Of a DNA stretch of 64,000 bases, positions 10,021 through 19,902 are shown one piece after another. Source of the stretch: Cyanophora paradoxa (lineage: Eukaryota; Glaucocystophyceae; Cyanophorales; Cyanophoraceae); assembly GCA_004431415.1 (NCBI GenBank), contig QPMI01000656.1:29773-93772 (forward strand). The letters run 5' to 3'. Below the pieces are notes generated by a model, which was not told the DNA's origin, did not search any database, and saw only the letters and a list, made by a program, of their open reading frames with translations. Numbering within the stretch: the stretch's first letter is position 1; each line of letters opens with the position of its first letter. A program made the position numbers and the translations under genes.

Positions 10021-12311
10021 ATGCCGCCGAAGAAAACTCGGAGGGCAAAGCGCGCCCGAGTGGAGGAACCGGAGGCGACTTCAGAGCCTGAGACTGAGCC
10101 TCGCCGATCATCGGAACGACTCTCTCGCGGTGACACGTCGGCCGCGGGCGAGCTCGTCGTTGCACAGGAGGAGGGCGACTCGCTGGAGCACGGAGCGGCG
10201 TACAGAAAGCGGCTGGCGAGTATACTCGAACGCGTGCGGAGCGGGGCGTTGGCGGGCTGCCGCGAGATCAGCCTGGACGGCTGCGCCATCGGCGGCTACG
10301 GCAGCGGCGAGTGGACCAAGGAGGACATCGATGCGAGCCTGCTTGCTGCTAGCGACGTGGCGGGTGAGCCCTCGCTCCACCGCTGCGCGCACGCCACGGC
10401 CGTTGACCCCTGCGTGCTGCCCGCGCGCGCGGGGCGCCGGCCCCGCAGAGCTGCTGGCCCTGGCTGCGAAGGCGGGGCCGCTGGAGCACGTCCACTTCGG
10501 CGCCGGCTGGTGGCGCTGGCCCCGCGAGGAGGAGCAGCGCGAGAAGGGCGTCGCCGAGCCCCTCCCCCTCAAGGCCGTCGCCCGCTCCTTCCTGGCGGCG
10601 CTCGCCGGCGCTCGGCTCTCCACGCTCAGCTTCGAGGACCCGACGGCGTCGCCTCAGAAGCAGACGGAATACGAAGACGAGGAGGACGACGACGAGCACC
10701 TGTGCCGCGCCGTGATCGACGCCGCGGCGCCGGGCTGCTTCCCGCACATCTCGGAGCTGCGCGTCGGCCACACCTACGGCTGCCGCCTCCGGAGCCCGCA
10801 GGCGGTGCGCCTCGCCCCGGCCCGCCGGCCCGGCCGCGCCGCCTGCCTCGAGCTCCTGATCATGACTGCCGGCCGCGAGCGCAGGCGAAGCTGGCGAAGG
10901 TCTGGCCGAGCCTGAAGAAGCTCTCGTGCGGCGTGCTGGGCGGCGGGGCGCTGGAGAAGCTGGCCAGGCTGAGGGCGCTGGAGGAGCTGCGGGTCACGGC
11001 CTGGTTCGACGACGACGACGAGAGCTCGGAGGGCCTGCTGGAGGCGGCGCTCGGGAAGCTCGGGCGGCGGGCGCCGAGCGCGCGCGCGCTGCACCTTCTC
11101 TCCTCGGAGGAGCTCCGCGTGAATCTCTTCGACCTGGAGGGCGGCGGGGACCGCGTGCCGGACCTCGTCGGCTGCGGCCCCCGCCCGTTCCTCGTCGGCC
11201 CCGACTGCCTCAAGGCCCTCCTCCGCCTCTCGCACCTCGAGGAGCTCTCCCTCGGGGTGCCCGCCGCCCCCGCCCCCGCCACGCCGAGCCGGCGGCTCGT
11301 GATCACGCTCGGCAGGTCGAGGACTCGAGCAGCGGCCTCCTGCCCCGGCTCGCCTCCCTGCAGAAGCTGCGCACCCTCAAGCTCGACCTGCCGGTGCGCG
11401 CCCCTTACAGTAGCCATAGACCTCCGAAAGGCGCCGCGATTCGTCTCCTCCTGATTCGATTTCTCCGTCGAGCAGAAGCAGACCGCTCGCAATGGGGGCA
11501 AGGCCCTGTTCGAGGGGGCTGCCAAAGGGCTGAGGGCCCTCCCCGCGCTCCGCCTGCAGCTCCTGGTCGACAACTACGACGAGCACTGCGCCTTCTCGAT
11601 CAACTCCGCCGGCCTCGCCCGCCTCGTGCGGGACGCGCGCCCGATCCTCGACGAGCTCATCTTCAACCACCTAAACCTGGGGGAGGACTCCGCATCCAGC
11701 CTCTTCAGGGCGCGCCCCCTTTAGAATCGAGCCGACCCTCGCGCGCCCCGGCCCTCCCGGCCGCGCCGCCTCTGACGTCGACGCCCCTGCAGGAGGTCGC
11801 GCGGGGCGGGCCGAGGCTGCGGCGCGTGATGGTTGTCAGCGAGCTGGACGGCGGCCTGCACCGCTACCGGCCCCTCCTCCGCCTCTCCAAACTCTACGGC
11901 GCCACACCGGCGATGGCCAGCAAGGGCAAGCGCGAGGAGGACGAGGAGAACGAGGCGGACGAGGAGGAGGAGGAGGAGGAGGACGAGGAGGGGGACGAGG
12001 AGGAGGAGGAAGACGACGACACGGAGGAGGGGGAGGAGGAGGAGGAGGAGGGGGAGGAGGGGGAGGAGGAGGAGGAGGAGGAGGAGGATAGGTACTCGAT
12101 CGAAGAGGAGGAGTGTTCGAGCGAGAAGGAGGGGGCGGAGAAGGCTCGGCCCCTGCCGGACTTCCGCCTGCACTTCGTCTTCTACACCGACAATCCCGAG
12201 AGCACGTGCAGGAGAGTCCGCCGGTGGGCGCGGGCGGAGCGCGTCCCGATGCTGCTGACCGTCAACAACAAGAACCGCAAGCTGGAGGGGAACTCGGGAG
12301 TCTCGGGGTGA
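10021..12311 (+). CDS. Leucine-rich-repeat protein with acidic tail
   Basis: Six exons (10021-10363, 10449-10804, 10885-11256, 11316-11393, 11476-11709, 11793-12311) close in phase to 633 aa. The N terminus is basic (MPPKKTRRAKRARVEEPE) and resembles a nuclear localisation signal. The middle holds degenerate LRRs (WPSLKKLSCG, LRALEELRV, LSHLEELSLG, LQKLRTLKLDLP). Near the C terminus, DNA 11934-12112 encodes about 60 residues that are almost all Glu/Asp, followed by a mixed 70-residue end. The architecture (LRR plus acidic stretch) is reminiscent of ANP32/SET-like histone-binding proteins, but no direct homology is claimed. Intron donors are GTGAGC, GTGCGC, GTGCCC, GTGCGC and GCGCGC. The MPP(K/R)K start is shared with the F-box/LRR gene at 31.06 kb, suggesting paralogy. 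Confidence 0.75.
11934..12112 (+). repeat. GAG/GAC-codon acidic microsatellite
   Basis: Purine-rich run of GAG, GAC and GAT codons inside the last exon of the LRR gene, encoding an acidic tract. It is likely to be length-variable between individuals. Confidence 0.8.
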
Positions 12312-12889
12312 CAGCGATGAGCGATGATGAGGAGGGGGGGCGAAGACGGTAGCATACGCAGCGAATCAAATATTCAATTAGCTATAGCATGCTAGAAGTC
12401 GCTGTTTGTCCGCACTGCGCGTGCGGCATCTTCTTTCTTCTTGCATGTTCTTCTTTTTCTTAATGAGATTTCATTGCATTCAAATGCAAATCATCATGAA
12501 TTGTTCGGCACCGTAGTAGTACTTTCATTAACTATTATTTCGTTGGCCACGTGCACGCGCACGCGCGCCGCTCCTGCCGCAGTGCACCGCGCCACTGGGC
12601 CACGCTGCCCGCCATAAAATCTAAAAATAAAGCCGAGCCCGTGTCCTAATCATCGATCATGATCATGACTTGACGTTAACGCGCCCAGGTCCGGTGCACG
12701 TGCACCGGGCCAGGCCGCCCGCCATCACGGCGCGCGGCGGCCCTGGAGCGGGCCGTCTTTGCCGCGACGTCCCTCGAGACTCGGAGGCGGGCGCGGCGGC
12801 CCCGGCCCGGGCCCCGCGCTGCTCGCCGTGTCTCTCATGATCAGGTGCACGCCCGCCCCGGGCCCCGCCCCGTGCAGCTGGCCATGGAC
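12312..12889. other. Intergenic region
   Basis: 12350-12670 is AT-rich relative to its surroundings and probably holds the 3' end signals of the LRR gene. From 12670 the GC content rises toward the following gene fragment. No gene is supported. Confidence 0.5.
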
Positions 12890-13397
12890 GCTCTCGCAGC
12901 CGGGGCCCGGGGTGTGCATGCGGTGACGAGGCGCGCGCGTGCCGCCTAGGGCCCGTGCGTGCGTGCGGACCAGCGACCCCGGCCCGCCTGGGAGCTCCCC
13001 GGCGCCGGCGCCGTCGCCGCCTCAAGCTTTTCCTCCCCGCCGGGGCCGATCGCCCTCGGGCTCGGGCGGCCCATCCTCAGGGCCTGCTGGCCCTCTCGAC
13101 CCTCGTCCGCAACGAGACGCTCGCGGCCCCTGGCCATGGGTGCGACCCCGGCCCGCCGGGCCGCCCCCGAGCAGAGATGACATGCAAACGCTCGACCGCC
13201 TCGAGCTTCGTCTGACGCGCGCGGGCGGGGGCGGCGGGGGGGCGCATGCGCATGCGCAGGGCGGGCCCCGGGGAGGTGCTGCGGCGCTACACGGCGTCCA
13301 TCTCGTGCGCATTCAACGCCGGCCTCGGGGGCGCCGTCCCCCTCCCGTGCCCCACGCCTCCGCCTCCTGGACCCTCGACCTCGTCCGCGGCGGCTGA
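12890..13397 (+). pseudogene. LRR-like gene fragment
   Basis: Pieces in different frames look coding: about 13045-13130 (GLLALSTLVRNETLAA…), about 13175-13215 (DMQTLDRLELRLT) and about 13276-13397 (EVLRRYTASISCAFNAGLGG…). A plausible intron runs from GCGCGCGGGC near 13217 to GCGCAG at 13260. No start codon with a good N terminus is visible. The short Leu-periodic stretch suggests a truncated relative of the neighbouring LRR genes. It may be a decayed copy or a small real gene with unresolved exons. Confidence 0.3.
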
Positions 13398-14182
13398 CGG
13401 TCGCGAGCTCTAGAGGCCGCGCGCGGCCGCGGGCGCCCCTCGTTGGCGCCTCTAGATCTTTAGCCCGCAGCGCAATATGAATTGTACAATTTTGCGATTG
13501 TGCACGTGCATTTTTGCATTGTTTCGTGTTTTCGCGGTTTTTTTAATTCATGAAAGCTTTCAAAATCAGTCTTGAATTCGATGAACATAGCCTTATGCAG
13601 TACCACCCTCCACGTCCTGAATTCTCATGTTTTGCCACGTCCAGATTGCCAAATCGACATTAATTTTTATATTGCAATACGAACGATGGCCGAACTGAGC
13701 GCATTCAAAACGCTAGAACGACGCGACCGAACGCCAGAACTATGTATACGTATACAAAATTGGCGCGTTTGAATAGACAAGACAATGAACTCGAAGCCGC
13801 GGCTGCAGCTGACGGAGCGCGCTCAACGGCGCAGGGTCTGGGGCCGGAGGGTAAACTCGAGGTACGTCGGCGTCTCCTGCCCGAAGAGCTGCCGGCCGCG
13901 GCCCGTCAGAAGACCGAGCTCGAAGCGATGCAACACGGGGCGAAATATTAATATTAATATTAATGCGAAGGTCTAGATAGAATCGAAGAATTCCGGTCCG
14001 GGATCCAGCTTGCAATCGCGGTTGTCGGTTGTCGAGCTCGAAGCGATATCGATGCGATACGGGGCGGGGGATCCGGAGGGGGCGGCAAATTAGAGGGCGC
14101 GACTTATTATAATCAAAGCGCGAAATGCGAATTCGAAGGTCTAGATCGAATCGAAGAATTCCGGGATCCAGCTTAGCACGAG
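13398..14182. other. Intergenic region with direct repeat
   Basis: AT-richer DNA with GAATTC, CTAGA and AATATT palindromes. It contains an imperfect direct duplication (13967-14012 and 14135-14178). No gene is supported. Confidence 0.5.
13967..14178. repeat. Imperfect direct repeat, ~44 bp
   Basis: The copies at about 13967-14012 and 14135-14178 share AAGGTCTAGAT, GAATCGAAGAATTCCGG and GATCCAGCTT. The first copy has a small insertion. Flanking words (AGCTCGAAGCGAT) are also duplicated, so the whole duplicated segment may be about 140 bp. Confidence 0.7.
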
Positions 14183-15820
14183 TTAGGCGAGGAGGGACGG
14201 CATCCTCAGCGGGCGCACGCTGAGGAGGACGCAATCGGCGACGTCCTCCGCCTGTATCATCTGCCCCGCGCCCCGCCCCGCCCCCGCCCCCGTCGGCCCC
14301 TCGGCCCAGCGCCTGGGAGGCCAGGGCCACCGGTGGGGCCGGCCCCGGCGCTCGCTCGCGCTTGCGCGCGCGCGCGCGCCTTCAGGGGGTCCATGCCCTT
14401 CGCCTTCGTCACGCACTCAACCATCGGCGTGTTCACGTACCCCGGGCAGATCGTCACCACCTGCGCGCAGAGATCTGAAGTTAGCGGGCAGACTCTGCGG
14501 GTCGATTCGATTTCGCGATTCACGTCATTTTCGCGGGTATATTTGAGTTTCGCGGGTCGAGCGGGCTCAATTTATTTGACTTTCGCGCGCGCGGGGCGGG
14601 CCCTGCCGGACCGCGCCTTGATTTTGCGGTTGTCTCTTCGCGAAATATCTTTATTGGTATTTGATGTTTGGGTTTTGCGGGTCGAGCGGGCGGGGCGGGC
14701 GGGGCCGCGCCTTGACGCCGGTGTCCTGGATGTCGTCGGCGACGGCCTGCGAGAAGGCGAGGAGCCCGTGCTTCGCCGCCGCGTACGCCGCCTGCCGCCC
14801 GGTACCGCTGATCGTGAGCCCGGCCCCGGCCGGCGCGCGGGGGCGCATCGGTCTCGAGGCGTATGCAGAGACGTATGCGCAGGAAAACCAGGGATCGATC
14901 GCAAATACGTTGCAGCTAGGAATAGGCGTGGTTGTATTGAATTTAAACCCGGAGGGGCGCGCCGGCACACGAATTTGTGCATCGGCTGCTTGCCGGCGAT
15001 GGACGAGAGGAAGACGACGGCGCGGGGCCAGGGGGCGGCCTCCCCGCCAGCGCCGCCGCTCCGAAGAATGTGCGGGAGCGCCAGGCGCGTGAGCCGCATC
15101 GGCGCAACGAGGTCCACATCCAGCGTCTGGCGCGCCGCCCGCGGGCGTTCGAAATCCGATTCTCAACGCTTTTGCGATCATATATATAATCAACCGTCGA
15201 TTGCGCACGAAATCCCACTTGGAGAGGTCGGCCTCGTACGCCGGCATCTCCTCGTCCCCCACGCCGGCGGCGTTTACCTGCGCATGCGCGTCGGCCTCGA
15301 GGCAGAAGCGAAGAAACGCGTGCACTGATCATGAAGAAAAGGCGAAAATTTGAACGAACGAGGAGGTCGATGCCGCCGAGCTCGGCGACGCAGCGGCTTA
15401 CGCAGGCGTTCACGTCGTCGAAGCGCGTCAGATCGCAGGCGTGGGCGACGGCCCGGACCCCGGCATGCTGCGCGCGCGGCGGCCCCCGGCCGGCGCCGCT
15501 CTCATGAGCAGATGCAGCTTGCCCCTCCATTTGCATGATACAAACCACAGCCGCCGCGCACGCGGGAGCACTTGCGAGAAACCTCGTGGAGTCGCTCCGC
15601 GTTTGTCCCGACGAGGAAGAGCGCGTAGCCCGAGTTCGACAGCGCGTGTGCGATCGCCCTGCCGATGCCTGCATGCGCATGGGAACCGCTTCGAATTCGC
15701 GAGTTTCTCGCGTTCATGATTTTCGCGAGGCGGACCGGAGGATGCGCCGGTGACGAGCGCGACGGGCGAGCGCCCTGCGAAATCGCCTCCCTCGGCTCCG
15801 AGCGGCTGAAGGCGCAGCAT
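14183..15820 (-). CDS. Short-chain dehydrogenase/reductase
   Basis: A classical SDR oxidoreductase of 260 aa. Eight exons close exactly in phase: 15820-15736, 15668-15562, 15467-15360, 15277-15209, 15126-14969, 14807-14711, 14460-14380, 14260-14183. The nucleotide-binding motif TGASSGIG is at residues 24-31; it is split by intron 1. The structural motif reads VNAAG (101-105) instead of the usual NNAG. The catalytic set is Ser165 (in FLSSIAG), Tyr184 and Lys188 (YAAAK), and the PG motif is P214-G215. Family members reduce or oxidise small carbonyl/alcohol substrates with NAD(P)H; the substrate cannot be deduced. Donors are GTCCGC, GTGCGC, GTTCGT, GTGCGC, GTGCCG, GCGCGG and GCGCGC, so two of seven introns are GC-AG. 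No membrane segment or signal peptide is seen. Confidence 0.92.
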
Positions 15821-17043
15821 CTTGAAGTGTAGGCGAATCGAAGAGCTTGCAATTGCGCGCCGGCCACGTGCACTGGGCCAGCTCGAGTAAATCAAAACCC
15901 GCTCGAGCTCGATATCGAGGCTGAAGGTTGCGAAACGATATATATATTAGAAGAGCTAGAGCTCAAAGGGAGCTTGAGCGAAGGTGCGCTCGAATGGAGC
16001 TATAGCTTGAATTGAACTTCGGGAAGGCTGCTCGAGCTCACTAAGTTAAGCCGGACTGTTCGAAGCTTGAAGGAGAGGCCTAGGGGGCCCGGGCCGGGGC
16101 CGCGGCCGGGGGCTGGCCCAGTGCGCATGCATTGCGGCAACTGGTTTGTAGATCTGAGTCGCGTCCATATGCGCCCCTCAGCCGCGTGCGCACTCCCATC
16201 GCCTCTATGACCGACGGGGCCGGGGGGGGGGGGGGGGGGGGGGGGGAGGGGGAGGGGGAGGGGGGGGGAGGGGGAGGGGAGGGGAGGGGGCGCGCGCAGG
16301 TCTCGGAGCACGGCGTCTCGTCAAGCTGGTCGGAGCTGGACTTCGAACGGCGGCGGTGACGACGGGCACGACGACACTGCGGACCCCTTCCTCCCACCGC
16401 ACCTCCACCACTATTAGCTATAGATAGGGCAGAGCGCACCACGGCCACGCTTTATGAGCCATCAAGCGGGCATCTTGGACCGTGCAGCTCACCATGCCAG
16501 GCTCACCGCGAGAGGACCGGCGCATATTATGTTCTGGAGGTGACTCGGTAGACTACAGCTAAAGCACCAGCTCGACACGACTAGTAGCTGTAGCACTCTT
16601 GTCATCTATCTCCTCCTGCAGTCAGCATCCCAGTATCCAGTAGGCGAGGAGCGGGGGACTGTTGTCAAGTGTGTACGAATGCAGCAGACTTTCCAAAAAA
16701 AACGCCTCTATGACCGACGTCGACACCGCGTCCCGCGGCTCCTCGCCCCCCCCCCCCCTGTACCCCAGCTCGAGCTCCCTCCTCCCCCCCCCCCCCCCCC
16801 CCCCCCGCCTGACAAGAGAGCCGCGGCAGATTGAATATTTTTAATGTGCGAGGCACGCGCGGGCGTGGCCGGGCAGCCCCTCCTCCTCCTCCTATCCCCC
16901 CTCCCTCCCTCCTCTCCCCCCCCCCCCCACACCGCCCACCTCCCCCCTCCCCCCTCCCCCCCTCCCCCCCCTCCCCCCCCCCCCCGCCCCCCGCCCCGCC
17001 CTCCGTCGACCCATGCAGGGCGCGAGCTCGAGCTCGAGGGCGT
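15821..17043. other. Low-complexity intergenic region
   Basis: Contains a G-tract at about 16218-16290 and a C-tract at about 16747-17000. The 17-bp word CGCCTCTATGACCGACG occurs at 16200-16216, just before the G-tract, and again at 16703-16719, just before the C-tract. A plus-strand stretch after GCGCGCAG at about 16300 reads VSEHGVSSSWSELDFERRR then stop, so a small plus-strand gene with a poly-G intron is possible. No confident gene. Confidence 0.4.
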
Positions 17044-18094
17044 TCACTTGGATGCGGGGGGGGCGACGAGGTGCGGGGGCATGTCGAAGACCTTGCAGAG
17101 GATGTAGTAGGAGCACTCCTCCTCCTCCGGCGAGTGGTTGCTGATGTCGTACCTGCCGGGCACAAGTCAGAGATCTAGATCTAGAAGAGGAGGAGCGGGT
17201 TTCTAGGAGCTCAAGCTGATAGATGACTAAATCCAGAAGCTAAATGTCACAGCGGACCGCATCTTCTTGATGTAGAAGTTGACGGCCTCGTTGTTGTCCT
17301 TGAAGACGGTGAGGTGCACGGCGCGCAGCTTCGACTTGCGCGCGATGAGCTCGCAGATCGACATAAAGTGCCGCCCCAGGCCCTTCCGCTGTATCCTGCC
17401 CATCCCCGAGCCGCCCCGGGTCAGAGCGGCGGGCGGGCGCGGGCGCCGGGCCCGGCGGGGGCCCCGGGGGCGGGCGGGGCGGGCACCGGGGCTCGCTCTG
17501 GATCTCGTAGACGTAGAGGCTCTCGAGCTCGTTCTCCATGACGAACTGGAGGTGCACGAAGCCGATGAGGGCCCCCTCGGGGTCCGCCACCGCGCCCTGC
17601 GCCGACGTCCCCTCCCCGCCCGTGACCACCTCCCGCGCGATCAGGAACCGCGAGTCGTCGCTGCTCATCTCCCGCCGCTTCTCCCCGTCCTTCCACCCCC
17701 CCGGCTCCGCGTTCTCGTAGTGCACTGCGCCCCGCCGCTGGCGCTCGGCGGCGCGCGGCGCGCGGCGCGCGGCGAGCGCGGGCGCTCGAGCGCACCCTTC
17801 ATGTTGCGCTTGAGCAGGTCGAACGCCCACTCGCGCTCCGCCTTGGTCAGCGCCTCGAACTTCTTGTACGCGATCTTCGCCTTCAGGCCGTTGCGGTCGA
17901 AGTTCCTGCGCGCGCCATGAGCGCTCTGGCGAGGGGCCAGGCGGCGACGGGCCGGCCGCAGCTAACCGGAACGGCTCGAGGCCCAGCTCGGCGATCGCAT
18001 CCTCGCGCTCGTTCGCCGCCTTGATCACGGCGCGCGCGGCCTTCTCTAGGTCGTTGCGGAGCTTACGCAGCTCCTTCTTTGTCACGTTCGACAT
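17044..18094 (-). CDS. NAA40: N-alpha-acetyltransferase 40 (NatD-like)
   Basis: A GNAT-fold N-terminal acetyltransferase of 240 aa. NatD acetylates the N-terminal serine of histones H4 and H2A. Five exons close in phase: 18094-17967, 17905-17796, 17724-17487, 17395-17258, 17152-17044. NAA40-typical features in order: a helical N terminus, the GW(K)DGEKRREM segment followed by FLIARE, the GFVHLQFVMENELESLYVYE core, the acetyl-CoA loop QRKGLG (residues 161-166), then LTVFKDNNEAVNFY and a C-terminal CSYYILCK. Human NAA40 has the same order (WDDKEKREEM, YCYEVQ, RRKGLG, CSYEIL). Length is close to the usual ~237 aa. The C terminus lacks the metazoan His/Cys-rich tail. The start codon is 218 bp from the divergent gene at 18313, so they may share a promoter. 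Confidence 0.93.
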
Positions 18095-18312
18095 CGCGCG
18101 TCTTCCGCCGTCGCTCGGCCAACGCCCGCAGACCACGTCGCTCCCGCGCCCGCGCTGATCGTCTCTTTAGCTATGTTCGATGCAGCTGCCGATCTGCAGC
18201 TGGCGGCGCTTGGGCTGTTTGCTGCTTCTTGCTCTCCGTTGATCACCGCGTACCCCCCGCCAAGGTCGAGACCGTCGAGTGGCCGAGCCTCACCGCGGTC
18301 GAGCTCCTCGGA
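18095..18312. promoter_or_regulatory. Shared divergent promoter region
   Basis: Only 218 bp separate the NatD start (minus) from the signal-peptide start of the folate-receptor-like gene (plus). Both promoters must lie here or within the genes. No TATA box is obvious. Confidence 0.5.
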
Positions 18313-19409
18313 ATGGCGCGCTTGCTCGTGCTCGCACTCGCACTGAGCGCGTTGGGCGCCTCCAGTTGCAGCGCCGCCTCGAGCAAGGACCTTTTCTGGT
18401 GCACAGGCGACTCGCAGCCGAAACAGGTGCGCGCTTCGCGCATCCCTAAGTTCCGTCTAGCTATCACTCACTTCGCGCGCGCGCGCGCGCGCTGCAGCCG
18501 CAACCACCGCTGGTTTTCTGCGCAGAGTACCGCGGCAACTCCTGCTGCAGCTTCGAGGGCTCCCTCGCCTTGCAAATGATCGTTTCCAACGTGCGGCGTG
18601 CGGCACCGCGTCTCCAATGTCCTCAGCCCGCGCAGATCTCGGCATCGCTGCGCGGCCCGCCCGCCGCGCTTTCCGCCTGCATAGAGGAGATCCGGCGCCT
18701 TGCCTGCGCAGTGGGATGGTCGGCGTGGCTCCGATGTGCAGCGCGTCCGCGCTCACCGACCCGCAGCTCGCCGTGGCGGTCGCTTCTCAGCGAGATGGCC
18801 GCGGACGGCCGCGCGGACTGCCCCGTATGCGGAACCTTCTGTGAATCCCTTCGCGACGCCTGCGACGGGCTCTCCATAGCGCCGACGACCCTCAACCCGA
18901 ACGCCACCGCCGCCGACCCGGCCGTTCCCGTCGCGAACCTGACGGCGGGAGAGGCGCGCGCGCCCCCGCCGGCACTGCCCGGAGCCGACGGGGCCTCACC
19001 GCGTTGCCCGCGCAGCTCTGCTCGTGGCCCCTCGTGGAGCTCGACGGGCGCGGGCTGGGCCCCCTCCGGGTCGACGCCTCGCCGGGGCGGTGCCCCCGCG
19101 CCCTCCCTTCTTCTTCGCCTTTCGATTCAACCTGAGGGGGCGCCGCAGCCTCTGCCTGCTCCCGGAGCACGGCCGCTCCAGCTCGCTCCTCTCCACCGCG
19201 CGCCCCGCGCCGCCCCGCGCCCCGCCTCGCGCGCCACGCCGGAGCCTCTGAACCGCGCTCCCTCGCTCGCGCACGCGCAGGGCTTGTTCGCCACGGCGCT
19301 TCTGGCCGCCATGTTGACCGCTCGCCTCGTCTGGACGCGCCTGCGGTACCACGGGCGCGCCTCGTGCTCCGCCCCCCCGCCCGCCGTTCGCGCCTGCGCC
19401 TCCCCGTGA
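18313..19409 (+). CDS. Folate-receptor-like secreted/membrane protein
   Basis: The first exon (18313-18426) encodes a signal peptide (MARLLVLALALSALGASSC…) and the start of a Cys-containing domain (FWCTGDSQPKQ). After an intron, an exon near 18528 reads YRGNSCCSFEGSLALQ, and about 18810-18870 encodes DCPVCGTFCESLRDAC. The CC pair and the C-x2-FC-x5-AC pattern match the folate receptor/riboflavin-binding-like Cys-rich family (Pfam Folate_rec). The last exon, after GCGCAG at about 19281, encodes a hydrophobic helix (GLFATALLAAMLTARLVW) with a basic stop-transfer side, so the product is probably a type I membrane protein. Internal exon boundaries are unresolved because coding pieces switch frame. 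Ligand is unknown; a receptor or cargo-binding role is inferred from the family. Confidence 0.55.
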
Positions 19410-19902
19410 CCGCCGAGGCCTCCAGATACGTGCCCATCCGCGCTGGGACGGGTGCCTGGCCCCGGTCCTCGCGGCTTACGGGCGCCCCCTCATTTGCGGG
19501 CGCAGGCAGCGCAGGCTGAACCCGAACTCTCGTCGCGCGTCCCTCGCCCGAATCCGACGCGGCCGCGGCGGGCCGTTCGCAAGCCGTGGCCGGCCGCTTC
19601 CGAATTCACAACCGCGACACGCACTTGTACAGATGTACAGCGATATAGCTAGCGGCGCAACATGCGCCCCGCGCCGAGCTCTCGAGCTCCGACAATAGCA
19701 GCACGCGCACCAGCACCAGCACCAGCAATATCAATGTCTATTTATATTGAAAAATAAAACGCTGTACAGTGATTTCAAACAGTTTCACATAGCCTAGTAG
19801 GTGCTCCTGTACATCAAATCTCACACCACACCGCGCGCGGGCTAATCTTGATCGAAGGCGGCGCATTTTCAGGGGCCCAGCAGGGCCCCACGCCGGGGCC
19901 CG
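19410..19902. other. Convergent intergenic region
   Basis: Lies between the 3' ends of two convergent genes. It includes CACCAG trinucleotide-type repeats (about 19703-19728) and an AT-rich stretch (19735-19850) that could hold polyadenylation signals; AATAAA occurs on the plus strand near 19753. Confidence 0.45.
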
